A DNA stretch of 64,000 nt from Tillandsia leiboldiana. Lineage: Eukaryota > Streptophyta > Magnoliopsida > Poales > Bromeliaceae. The notes beneath the pieces were generated by a model. That model was not told the DNA's origin. It saw only the letters and a program-made list of their open reading frames with translations, and made no database searches. Numbering within the stretch: position 1 is the stretch's first letter; each line of letters opens with the position of its first letter. The translations under genes and the position numbers were made by a program. Where the stretch lies: positions 1-64,000 of the forward strand of contig JAQNDB010000119.1 in the NCBI GenBank assembly GCA_029204045.2, in the 5' to 3' direction. Shown here one piece after another: positions 48,901 to 61,090 of the stretch.

Positions 48901-50150
48901 TCATGTATCCCTATGCTTGACTATGCCATATGATTTTCCTGATAGACATTGATTCCGTAGATACATGATATACAGCTACTTGTCAGTTTTCATATCTGTT
49001 ACATAGATGTCATGATCGGATTATACTTGTTGATTCCTGTCAGCCGATATATTGTTGATATTCCGATATGCATGATTTATTGATCCTGATTGATAGATAC
49101 TACTCGACGTTCCGATATGCATGATTGATAGATACTATTCGACGTTCCGATATGCATGATTGGTAGATACTACTTGATGTTCCGATATGCATGATAGATT
49201 CTGATCGATATGATAGATGATTTCCCTGTTGGGATCTCGGCTTATTGCCGACTACCCGGTCATTTGACCGTGAGCTTGAGCATAGCATGATGACTACCAC
49301 GCATGCTGTACGTCACGTACACTGACGGTTTGGCCACCGTCGCAGTGTTCTTTACCGATAAAGTGGTCTTGAGAGACCCGTGAGCCCCCGGATAGGCACC
49401 CGTGGGTGCGGGGTTATGTCAGCCAGATAGGTGCCAGACAGGTGGTATGAGCCTGAGGTCATCGTGACCAATACTGGCATTGATTGGGTACTTGAGTTCT
49501 TTTGTTGACGCATTCTTATTATCTTGCGCTGTTATTAATAGATATCTTACCCTGTACCCTTACTGCTCAGTTCATGATTGATTATCTCGTTTACATACAT
49601 AGATTTCCAGCATTTATTACTTGCAGTTTCATTACCCTTGATTATCTGCCTATTCAGTTATCTATGGATTTTTGTTGATTATCAGTAGATATTATTTGTT
49701 ATTCAGCTTTACCCTATGATTTTTACTATCCGCAGATTATTGTACCCAGTAGGTACGATTAGCTATTTCTCGGCTCGTCGTGCCCACTGGGATACACTCC
49801 GGTGTGTCTCACACCCTCGGGTGACTGTTTTTCAGGTCGAGCGGGTGTTGGGATGTCGGGACACGTTGGTGAGACGATTGCGATAGTATCGACCCATATG
49901 TAGTCAGTATATTTCATTTTCGCATTTCTGTTTACTTGTTATAGACTGACTAGTTTTGCATGCGTAGTTTAGACTACTCTGATATGGATTGATTGTGATT
50001 AGCCGTGCATGTATAGGAAAGGCTCTGTCCAGTTGGGCAGGGGATTTACTATACATGTGGCGGTCTGTTACGCCCGGTTTGCGAACTCTGATTTAAAAAA
50101 AAAAAAAAAAAAAAAAAATTAGCCTGCTTTTCAAAACTCGGGGCGTGACA
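45924..50150 (+). repeat. Array LTR 3
   Basis: 4227 bp, ending at the right TSD copy CCACC (50151-50155). The palindrome here has one change (CTTTACCGATAAAG near 49351). Confidence 0.95.
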
Positions 50151-50155
50151 CCACC

Positions 50156-52867
50156 ACTGCACCGAGCCTCACGACGTTGGAACAGACCTTTTGGTCCAGG
50201 TTTCACCGGCCCGGAGCCGCCGCGCCGGAAACCGCCATTGTCGGCCTTGGAGCTTCACCCGAGCTCCGCCGCCACGCCTTGCCGACGTTCCCAGTCACCG
50301 GAAAACCAATCAGGTGAGCTTCTTGGGTCCTTAGGAACTTTCCCATTGGGTTGCATGCAGAGCTTAACGTAGGGGTTTTGGTCTGTAGGGTTGCACCCGC
50401 GTCGGCTTCAATTTCGGACTCCGGCGATCCCCGGCCACCCGGGCTCCAGCCAACCCTACTGGTACACTCTAAATACCCGTATGAGGACCCCCATGATTTT
50501 GTTTTGGGACAGAATGACCCCTATAGCTTGGTTTTAAATGTTGCACCCGAACCACCCATCTCGGGCTTGGCTCCGGCCGCCGGCGCCTGACCCGACATGG
50601 ACCAGGCTTCATCTGGGACCCTCTGCTAACTGCTGCTCCCCTCTATACCAGGTCTGAACCTGTGTTGCTCCAAGAACACCCAACCCGAGCCTTGGCTTGT
50701 TTGAATTGGTGCACCACCTTGCTCCGGCAAGCTCTCCGGCCGGCCTCCGACGCGCGCAAGGTGAGCACTGCACTCCTCTGTCCTTGCTTAACACCATGCT
50801 CTAGCTAGCTCTCGACTTGGTCAAGTATATTCTAAATTGTAGCATAATGGTTAAATGAACACTAAAAGATTATGGGCCAACTTTGCCCTCGGGCCCCGTG
50901 CCAGCCCAAATCTGCGAGCACGGGCTCCGTCTCGACGTAACAAACACGCTGAAACTTACGGCGTCGATTTTGGACCCCCGGATTGCAAGAACGAGACGAA
51001 ACGGATAATAAAATAGGATAATTATGCAATTTAGAAAATGTTATGGATCAAAATGAGATTTGGACACGATAATGACCTTTAGACAGCGTTTTTTTTACAC
51101 TAACTGGCCATTTTGTTAGAGTCCCATGGGATCTCGTTGATCGGGAATCGGATTTTGTTCCGTAAACCAGCGTTATTGCCCCGTTTTAGCATTCCGTTAC
51201 TGTTGTGTCGTCAGGATGGGTATGTGCGAGTCTATTATTGATTATAGCTTTTATTCAGGGCCCAGTTGTTCAGCACCAGCCTCCCAGTAGCCGAGCGGGA
51301 GTTCGAGGATCTGCCTACATTCAGCTGGGTTATCTTCGGTCCGGGCTTTATCTTTTCGGCCCTCTGGTTGCTTTAGTCCAGTCGGACACCTGTTTTTGAC
51401 TAGCCTGCTGATCATACCGATACGACCTATGATGACTGCATATATATCACATGATCTCCTGATAGACATTGATTCTTTTAGACTCATCATATATACCTGC
51501 TGATTTTATCTAGATTAGCCCTGATGATTGTATTGACATGCCCTATGATTAGTCCTGATAGATCTTGATCTACGTGAGACATATCATATGTACCTGTTTA
51601 TCAATTTTTATATTTCAGTACATAGATTTGCATGATCTGGTTATACATGTTGATTCCTGTCAGCCGATATATTGTTGATATTCCGATATGCATGATTGAT
51701 CCTGATCGATAGATGTTGACTGATGATTCCCTGTTGGGATCTCGGCACGTTGCCGACTACCCGGTCACTAGACCGTGAGATTGATCATTACGACTTGCCA
51801 CGCATCGCTGTACTTCACGAACATGGCCGGGGTAGCTCCTCGTGGAGATTATTCTTTACCGGTAAAGTGGTCTAGAGGAAGGACCCGTGAGCCCCAGATA
51901 GCACTTATGGGTGCGGGGTTATGTCAGTTTGATAGGTGCAAGATAGTGGTATGAGCCTGAGGTCCTCGTGACCAATAATGGCATTGATTGGGTACTTGAT
52001 ATTCTTGTGATTGATGCAGAGATTCTATATTTCCATGTTCTAGCATACTTTTCAGTACCTACTCCTGCTCTGTTATATTTGATTGATTCTAGTATTTTCC
52101 GTACCTGTATATGCACAGTAGTATGATTATGATAGATTCGCGTATTATTTCTTGTGGATTTCGTTTACAGGATTTTCGGATTTGTCAGTTATAGCTTGAT
52201 TAGCATCATTTATAGTACTCATTATGTACAGTCACTTGATTATGCTTCATGCCAGTTTATTTCACATACCAGCTTTTGATTGATGCCTGCCTATATTGTT
52301 ACTCAGCAACCTTATTTCAGTACCGGTTATTACTTGATTATTCATATTCAGCTTTACCCCTTGATCTATTACTATCCGCAGATTTTAGTACCCAGTAGGT
52401 ACGATTAGCTATTTCTCGGCTCGTCGTGCCCACTGGGATACACTCCGGTGTGTCTCACACCCTCGGGTGACTGTTTTTCAGGTCGTTCGGGTAGTGGGGT
52501 GTCGGGACGATCCAGTGAGGCTGTCACGATAGAGCTGTCCCCCTGATGATCTATTGATGTCTGAGATCTTCGGTGATTGTAGCTGACTTTTATTTATAAC
52601 TTTCAGCTTCCAGTTATTTAGATATTTTAGATTGATGATATTTTGATACTTCGGATTATTCCTGATGATTAGTATAGTTAGTTGAGATATTTATTGCTCT
52701 CTGATCGATGTATGGATTAGCCTAGCCGTGCATGTATAGGAGAGACCCTATCCCTGTGGATAGGGGATTTCCTATATGTGTGGCGGTCCGTTACGCCTGT
52801 TTTGCAAACTCTGATTTATTCAAAAAAAAAAAATTCAGACCTGATTTTTAAAACTCGGGGCGTGACA
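50156..52867 (+). repeat. D: solo LTR, right part
   Basis: Resumes after the CCACC duplicate and ends CGGGGCGTGACA. The total LTR is 4238 bp. It is flanked by minisatellite and TATAT on both sides (33589-33593 and 52868-52872), with no internal region, so D is a solo LTR left by LTR-LTR recombination. Includes an exon-like cassette (50388-50461), hairpin stems at 51743-51775, palindrome 51854-51867 and the conserved block 52388-52461. Confidence 0.92.
52388..52461 (+). other. Conserved LTR block with two hairpins, D copy
   Basis: GTACC-CAGTA-GGTAC (52388-52402) and GGTGTG-TCT-CACACC (52447-52461), followed by a CTGTTTTTCAG acceptor-like site. This block is nearly identical in D, A, B and the array although the surrounding LTR sequence is diverged. 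Confidence 0.7.
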
Positions 52868-55800
52868 TATATACAAATCTACATACAAATGTATATATGT
52901 ACAAATCTATATACAAATGTATATATATACAAACCTATATACAAATTTATATATACAAATCTATATACAAATGTATATATATACAAATCTATATACAAAT
53001 GTATATATATACAAATCTATATACAAATATATATATATATACAAATCTATATACAAATGTATAAATCTACAAATCTATATACAAATGTGTATATATACAA
53101 ATCTATATACAAATGTGTATATATACAAATCTATATACAAATGTGTATATATACAAATCTATATACAAATGTATATATATGTACAAATCTATATACAAAT
53201 GTATATATATGCAAATCTATATACAAATTTATATATACAAATCTATATACAAATGTAAATATATACTAATCTTCATACAAATGTATATATATACAAATCT
53301 ATATACAAATGTATATATGTACAAATCTATATACAAATGTATATATATACAAATCTATATACAAATTTATATATACAAATCTATATACAAATGGATATAT
53401 ATACAAATCTATATACAAATTTATATATATATACAAATCTATATACAAATGTATATATGTACAAATCTATATACAAATGTATATATATACAAATCTATAT
53501 ATAAATGTATATATATACAAATCTCTATACAAATGTATATATGTACAAATCTATATACAAATGTGTATATATACAAATCTATATACAAATGTATATATAT
53601 ACAAATCTATATACAAATTTATATATACAAATCTATATACAAATGTATATATACAAATCTATATTCAAATGTATATATATACAAATCTATATACAAATGT
53701 TTATATATACAGATCTATATACAAATGTATATATATACAAATCTATATACAAATTTATATATACAAATGTATATACAAATGGATATATATACAAATCTAT
53801 ATACAAATATATATATATACAAATCTATATACAAATATATATATGTACAAATCAATATACAAATGTATATATATACAAATCTATTTACAAATTTATATAT
53901 ATAAATCTATATACAAATGTATATATATATACAAATCTATATACAAATGTATATATGTACAAATCTATATACAAATGTATATATATACAAATCTATATAC
54001 AAATTTATATATACAAATCTATATACAAATGTGTATATATACAAATCTATATACAAATGTATATATGTACAAATCTATATACAAATGTGTATATATACAA
54101 ATCTATATACAAATGTATATATATACAAATCTATATACAAATTTATATATAATAATCTATATACAAATGTATATATATACAAATCTATATACAAATGTAT
54201 ATATATACAAATCTATATACAAATGTATATATGTACAAATCTATATACAAATTTATATATACAAATCTATATACAAATTTATATATATACAAATCTATAT
54301 ACAAATGTATATATATACAAATCTATATACAAATGTATATATACAAATCTATATACAAATGTATATATTTACAAATCTATATACAAATGTATATATGTAC
54401 AAATCTATATACAAATGTATATATATACAAATCCATATAAAAATGTATATATATATAAATCAATGTACAAATCTATATACAAATGTATATATACAAATCT
54501 ATATACAAATGTATATATATACAAATCTATATACAAATTTATATATACAAATCTATATACAAATGTATATATATACACATCTATATACAAATATATATAT
54601 ATATGTACAAATCTATATACAAATGTATATATGTACAAATCTATTTACAAATGTATATATATACAAATCTATATACAAATGTATATATGTACAAATCTAT
54701 ATACAAATGTATATATGTACAAATCTATATACAAATTTATTTATGCAAATCTATATGCAAATGTGTATATATACAAATCTATATACAAATTTATATATGT
54801 ACAAATCTATATACAAATGTATATATATACAAATCTATATACAAATTTATATATACAAATCTATATACAAATGAATATATATACAAATCCATATAAAAAT
54901 GTATATATATACAAATGTATATATGTACAAATCTATATACAAATGTGTATATATATACAAATCTATATACAAATGTATATATATACAAATCTATATACAA
55001 ATTTATATATACAAATCTATATACAAATGTATATATATACAAATCTATATACAAATGGATATATATACTAATCTATATACAAATGTGTATATATTCAAAT
55101 CTATATACAAATTTATATATACAAATCTATATACAAATGGATATATATATACAAATCTATATACAAATGTATATATATACAAATCTATATACAAATCTAT
55201 ATACAAATGTATATATATACAAATCTATATACAAATTTATATATACAAATCTTTATGCAAATGGATATATATGTACAAATCTATATACAAATGTGTATAT
55301 ATACAAATCTATATACAAATTTATATATACAAATCTATATACAAATGTATATATATACAAATTTATATACAAATGTATATATGTACAAATCTATATACAA
55401 ATGTATATATATATACAAATCTATATACAAATTTATATATATATACAAATCTATATAGAAATTTATATATACAAATCTATATACAAATGTATATATGTAC
55501 AAATCTATATACAAATGTATATATATAAAAATCTATATACAAATCTATATACAAATGTATATATGTACAAATCTATATACAAATGTATATATATACAAAT
55601 CTATATAAAAATTTATATATACAAATCTATGTACAAATGTATATATGTACAAATCTATATACAAATATATATATATACAAATCTATATACAAATGTATAT
55701 ATGTACAAATCTATATACAAATGTATATATATACAAATCTATATACAAATGTATATATACAAATCTATATACAAATGTATATATATACAAATCTATATAC

Positions 55801-56605
55801 AAATGTATATATATACAGATCTATATACAAATGTATATATATACAAATCTATATACAAATTTATATATACAAATGTATATACAAATGAATATATATACAA
55901 ATCTATATACAAATATATATATATACAAATCTATATACAAATATATATATGTACAAATCAATATACAAATGTATATATATACAAATCTATATACAAATTT
56001 ATATATATAAATCTATATACAAATGTATATATATACAAATCTATATACAAATGTATATATGTACAAATCTATATACAAATGTATATATATACAAATCTAT
56101 ATACAAATTTCTATATATACAAATCTATATACAAATGTGTATATATACAAATCTATATACAAATGTATATATGTACAAATCTATATACAAATGTGTATAT
56201 ATACAAATCTATATACAAATTTATATATAATAATCTATATACAAATGTATATATATACAAATCTATATACAAATGTATATATATACAAATCTATATACAA
56301 ATGTATATATGTACAAATCTATATACAAATTTATATATACAAATCTATATACAAATTTATATATATACAAATCTATATACAAATGTATATATATACAAAT
56401 CTATATACAAATTTATATATACTAATCTATATACAAATGTATATATGTACAAATCTATATACAAATTTATATATACAAATCTATATACAAATGTATATAT
56501 GTACAAATCTATATACAAATGTGTATATATACAAATCTATATACAAATGTATATATATACAAATATATATACAAATTTATATATACAAATCTATATACAA
56601 ATGTA
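52868..56605. repeat. 26/28-bp AT-rich minisatellite, right arm
   Basis: Same units and orientation as 32253-33593. The two arms total about 5.1 kb, roughly 185 units. A block around 53640-54250 resembles a block around 55740-56330 in its order of unit variants, suggesting a segmental duplication inside the array. ORFs of up to 568 residues here are repeat artefacts. Confidence 0.97.
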
Positions 56606-56619
56606 TTTTTTTTTTTTTT

Positions 56620-58903
56620 GATTAAACAGGGATATACCCTATTTTTGAACGTACAGGATAGAGGTTACAGAGAGGACCCGACAAAACTGGAGGGAAGAAG
56701 GGCCCAGCATTCGGACCAACACAAATAGTGTAATCTCAAAAGTTAGCAAATAAACTCCCAATTAAACAAGCAGTAGGTGTAAGCAGGCTAAGTAGAGTTG
56801 TTGCCGACGCTGGGAACAAGCTCCCGACCAAAACATAAACCCCAAGCAGTCAAAGAAACATAAACCCCAAGCATTAGGCCTCGACAGCAACATAAAAAGG
56901 ATCAAAGGTTCCTCCGCCGCCTCGACAGCAAACTTGCTTCCACCGCCATCCTCAAAAAATCCCTATGATTATCAGGATAAGATTCGGCGAGTCTCTAATT
57001 AAAAGTTGATGACCAGCTCAATGTGATACAAGTTGTCAATTCCCTTGAATCCCAACCCAATGTGATAAAAGAAGAAAACTCAGCTCCAGCAATGAAAAAT
57101 CTGGCAACACAGCTCATCCAAAACACAGTACCCAGTCGAAACAATGCTGCAAAAAATTAACGAAGCTTGGCGTCGTTGTTTTCCCTCAATCCCATAATTC
57201 AATCATCACCAGACTGATAACAATAAACCTCAACGCCTCTTTTACCATACCACAGCAATGAGTCGACGAAACCATCCCAGTAGCCGCCAAAATAAAGGAA
57301 TCAAACCATGCTAGCCAGATCAAGCAAGTAAAATAATTAGTTCCCCAACACGATAAAATTGAAAGAAGCAAAAACTGTGAAGCGACACTGCAAAAGCTAT
57401 CTCAAAGGCAGATAGCTTGCCAATTCAGAGAAAGGTCCTCAGATTCTCTTGTGAAGCTTTGACAGATGGTGGGTCTTCGAAGGCCCAATGGAGATACTAA
57501 CAGTCTTGAAGTGCCCCTCTCCCCTAGTCGTTGACAGAAGCAGTAAAGAAATCCCTGAAGAGCAAACAAGCAAGGTACCCGTGTCATCAACCGAAGCTTC
57601 AGAACACCAAACACCATAAATCGGTGTAATGCACAGCCGACCCAGATTCAAAAATTCAAAAATTGAGGTCCTGCTGCCAGCTGCAACAACACAGAGTGCC
57701 TTCCCCAATCATCAAGCAATGAGTGTCACCAACCACCAAGATCAAACTCCCACGGCTGTAGACAGCTCAAACCTATCCAATGCAACTGTTCCCAGTCCTT
57801 CGAGTCCCTTTAATTCCAACTCGAAGGAGAAGCACCTCTCGAGAGAAAACCCGCACAGCTCCAAGCCATCTAATTGACGCAGGTAGGCGCCGTAGATTTC
57901 CCCTGTTCGCGGTCACCAATCAACGCCTGACAGCGAATCAAATGGTCGACGGAGCCATCCTGGTAGAAGCCCTCTAGATTAAGGAACCGAACAAGTCAGG
58001 GAACAAGCATCAGTTTCAAGTGTGTGACATTGACCCTTCAGATAGAACGAGCATACATTCCTGCATCAATGCCTTCTCAATAATGGTTGAAAACAATAAA
58101 AGATCCAAGTAAGCCAAACGATAAAACCAGACAAAGTACAGAGTTCCTAAAACTTCAACTAATCAGATTATAAGTCCCCTTCTCAGCAATAGCCTAACCG
58201 GAACCGGAATATAAAATCGAAGATCGGCGTCAGTGCTTTCCCTTGATCCCGTTTAACAATCAGCGCCAGACAGCTACCAGCTTAGACGTCTGCCCTCAGA
58301 ATTGAGATCCTTTTTCTTCAGTTTTCTAAGTAAAACCTCATTCAATCATAAGAAAATTAGCTGTGATGGTAATAAACCAAAAGCTTTCCGATGGCACTTA
58401 ATGTCGTGAAATGTAGCTACTGATAATTACAGCTAGAGAAAAGTTTCACCCATGATTTCCCTTGGTCATAATAAGCGTTGAAAACCATTCTTGATCAAAA
58501 CAATAAAACCATACCGCGGCCAAGGTTCGAAAATTCCGTCGAGATAGAATCCAGTTTAATAAATTAATACAGCACTATCCCCTTCAATCAAGTATACCAA
58601 TTAAAACCCCAACCTGGAAGGGCTCGATAGAAAAGCGAAGCCCATTCAACTTGAACAATCTTCAAGCTTCAGACACCCTTGCAAAATCGAACATTCTGGA
58701 GCCAAGACAATAAGCTGAATCCTGAAAAAAATTGCTGAGGAACTTTGAAAGGCCCAGGAAGCACCGATGACCATATTGAAATACCCACAATGCTCCAATG
58801 ATACTAAAGCGTCTTTGAGCCCAGCTTAAAAAAGAGCAGTCAAATGCTCCCCGTTGTCTTGAAGAAAAGGAGAAGAAATAGAAGGAGCAGTAGTAGAGAA
58901 GGG
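56620..58903 (-). other. Long 3' region of the LINE
   Basis: About 2.3 kb between the ORF2 stop and the A tail, unusually long for a plant L1. Loosely repeated segments (AATCA.CGCC.GACAGC near 57917 and 58259) suggest old internal duplication. I see no supported gene; the small ORFs lack domains. Confidence 0.55.
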
Positions 58904-60146
58904 CTACCCCCGGTGTGAAGGACCCGAACCAGGTGAACTCCCAAGGACAGAGGTCCAGAGATTGAGAGTGTTGAGAATACTTGAGACACAGGTGTTGCTC
59001 TGGGAAGCGCAATCATTGAAGAGGCGCCTGTTGCGTTCCAGCCAAAGTTCCCAACAGGTAGCGGCAAATAAGAGGTCAAAGAATGCTTTATTTCGACCCT
59101 CCAAAGTCGTCCTCGCGCCCCGCCATCTACTCGCAAAATCCCCCGAGTAGTGGTACAATCTGTACCAAGTGAGTGGCCAGAACTGTAGAAGCTTCTCCCA
59201 GATCGACATCGCAAACTTACAAAAGAAGAAGAGATGATCCAAATTTTCGTCTCCTGCACGACAATTCATGCAGATAGAAGGCCCCGACCACCCTCTTTTT
59301 TTAAGGAGCTCCCCAGTGAGTAGCCTATATCTGGCTGCGATCCATAGAAAGATTTTCGTCTTGAGCGGTATCCTGATTTTCCACAAGTGCAGGATTTTAC
59401 TGTCGTTGACCCCGTCAAAGGAAATGGCATTGTAGGCAGTCTTGGTAGAGAAGGTCCCGTCTGGCCTCCATCTCCAGTGAATCAAGTCCTCGGAGTTGGA
59501 CAGCCGGACGTTGTTGATCGCTGCCTGCAGGGAAAGCAGCTCGCGCCTAGCCACCGGGCCGAGCATGCCATGAAAACCCAACTCTATCTTGGATTCGTAA
59601 CGGCGAAGCCAATTAGAGACCGAAAGGTGTTTGAGGTGGGCCGCTCCAAATAAATGTGGGAAGGTGATGCGCAAAGACGAATCGCCGTTCCAACGCGCAT
59701 TCCAGAAAGACGTCGCATTACCGTTTCCGATTGAAAACGTGGTAGACGAGATGAAGAAAGGAGCACTTGAAAGCAAACCCTTCCAAATCGGGCAACAACC
59801 AGTCGGCGTCGAATCAGTCGAAAGGGGTGGTCGGTGGGAATAGTGTTTCGAATACAGCAAGGGCACCCAAGGCAGCGCCTTAGAAGTATGAAAGCACCAG
59901 AGACCTTTCAACAAGAGAGCGGAATTGGCGTTGCGGAGGGTGCGGATGCCCAAGCCCCCGTACCTAGTCGGGCGACATAAGTGTTCCCATTTGACCAGGC
60001 AATGAAAGCTGCTATTTAATCTTTTCCCCTTCCAGAAGAAGTCTCGTCGAATCTTGTCGATAGATTTGATTACCCAGCTGGGTAAAGAGAAGGCCGAGCA
60101 GAAGAAGGTCGGGATGGAGGAGAGAACCGAGTTTAAGAGCACCAAC
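58904..60146 (-). pseudogene. LINE ORF2 C-terminal fragment (post-RT region and zf-RVT domain)
   Basis: About 414 residues with an intact stop at 58904. The start has the RLVLLNSVLSS-type end-of-RT motif followed by VIKSIDKIRRDFFWKG, standard for plant L1 ORF2. A zf-RVT (reverse transcriptase zinc-binding) domain covers about 235-320 with Cys295, Cys298, His307 and Cys312. The tail contains WELWLERNRRLF, also typical. The catalytic RT motif and endonuclease are not in the window. No stop or shift is seen within the fragment, so the LINE was probably intact here until interrupted. Confidence 0.9.
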
Positions 60147-60323
60147 TGTGACACCCCCGGAATTTGGATTAGTCCTATATATAAATTATATAATAGGACT
60201 AAATCTCTAACCCGGCTATAGCATTTTGGATGGTAGCAAGATCCAAGAGGAACATGAGAGTTAAGCGTGCTAGAGCTAGAGTAGTTCTAGGATGGGTGAC
60301 CCCCTGGGAAGTGGGGCGTCACA
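60147..60323 (+). repeat. Cassandra-like LTR with 5S rRNA-derived sequence
   Basis: 177 bp from TGTGACACCC to GGCGTCACA, followed by a PBS. Positions 60239-60313 match the 3' two-thirds of plant 5S rRNA, including box A (AGTTAAGCGTGCT, 60259-60271) and box C (GGATGGGTGACC, 60290-60301). 5S sequence in a TRIM LTR defines the Cassandra family. It is shorter after the 5S part than the Cassandra LTRs I know. An AT-rich inverted repeat (60170-60178 with 60193-60201) lies upstream. No second LTR is in the window, so it may be a remnant or be interrupted. Confidence 0.72.
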
Positions 60324-60325
60324 GT

Positions 60326-60337
60326 TGGTATCAGAGC
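60326..60337 (+). other. Primer-binding site after the 5S-bearing LTR
   Basis: TGGTATCAGAGC two bases after the LTR end; initiator-Met type. Confidence 0.85.
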
Positions 60338-61010
60338 TGAAGCTAAAAATCAAAAGCTATGGAATAAAACTGAACATCTGGAATAGTAAAATCTCCACTA
60401 GTACACAAATCCTCAAGATACAAAGTCTCACAGAAATAAAACAAATACTATCCTCACAAGTCTCTCAGAATGTCCAGTACAAAAGTGGAACATAAAATAC
60501 ACCGGGTACATCTACCTCAGACTCTCAATGCTGGTAAGGAACTAATCGGCCGCGTCCTCACCTCGATATGCTGTCTCCGCGCGAACCAAGCCAGAACAGC
60601 TGCCTCAATAACCTGTCACCGCAGCGGGTGTGAGATCTACTGCAGAAGGCAGATCTCAGTGGGTACCGTCCCAATATCCACGGTATGCCCACTAAGTCTA
60701 CTGGAGGCAAAACATATAGGTATGCAGATAGATAGATAAAGGGTAAGCTGAAAGAAAACTACAGCTAAAAAGTCTCAATCATAAAGCTCAATAAACTCTA
60801 CCAATAACATGATATGCATACACCCTCTACTGCTAAGATGCCTCAGTATCAATGCTCAAAGGAAAGAAACCCATCTAAGAACATAATATGTAAACCACTC
60901 GCACACGAGGTGCCCAATCGACCCAATCGAACTGACTGCCTCATAGGGTCCAGTCAAGCCTGCGCCTACCTACTGCCGTTACATCCCGGAGGACCGGACT
61001 TACGTAGGGC

Positions 61011-61090
61011 GTCCGTGACTGCCACTAACTGGCCCAGCCAGAGGGACTGCGTCCGTAACTGCCACTAACTGGCCCAGTCAGAGGGACGGC
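61011..61090. repeat. 40-bp tandem duplication
   Basis: Units 61011-61050 and 61051-61090 (GTCCGT(G/A)ACTGCCACTAACT...) with few differences. Confidence 0.9.

Larger units (their letters stand above)
35120..50150 (+). mobile_element. Tandem non-autonomous (LARD-type) array: LTR-int-LTR-int-LTR
   Basis: Three ~4.23-kb LTRs (35120-39349, 40763-44988, 45924-50150) alternate with two internal regions (39350-40762, 44989-45923). The outer flanks carry one 5-bp TSD, so this is one insertion that became tandem. Each LTR starts TGTAGAAACTCG and ends CGGGGCGTGACA. Each internal region has a PBS and 3' end but no gag or pol; with the TRIM removed both are 935 bp. Large LTRs with a short non-coding interior fit the LARD class of retrotransposon derivatives. 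Mobilisation would need proteins from an autonomous relative. Confidence 0.95.
56606..60146 (-). mobile_element. L1-type LINE, 3' part
   Basis: In minus sense the element ends in a tract of 14 A (plus 56606-56619) that abuts the minisatellite. ORF2 sequence extends up to 60146, where a terminal repeat beginning TGTGACA interrupts it. The missing RT, endonuclease and ORF1 would lie right of the window if the interruption is an insertion. Confidence 0.9.

Noticed and set aside
57402..58012. Small ORFs in the LINE 3' region
   Set aside because: Short, overlapping, no domain, located between the ORF2 stop and the A tail.
60239..60313. 5S rRNA gene
   Set aside because: Only about the 3' two-thirds is present, with changes, and it is enclosed between LTR-type ends followed by a PBS, so it is an element-borne 5S derivative.
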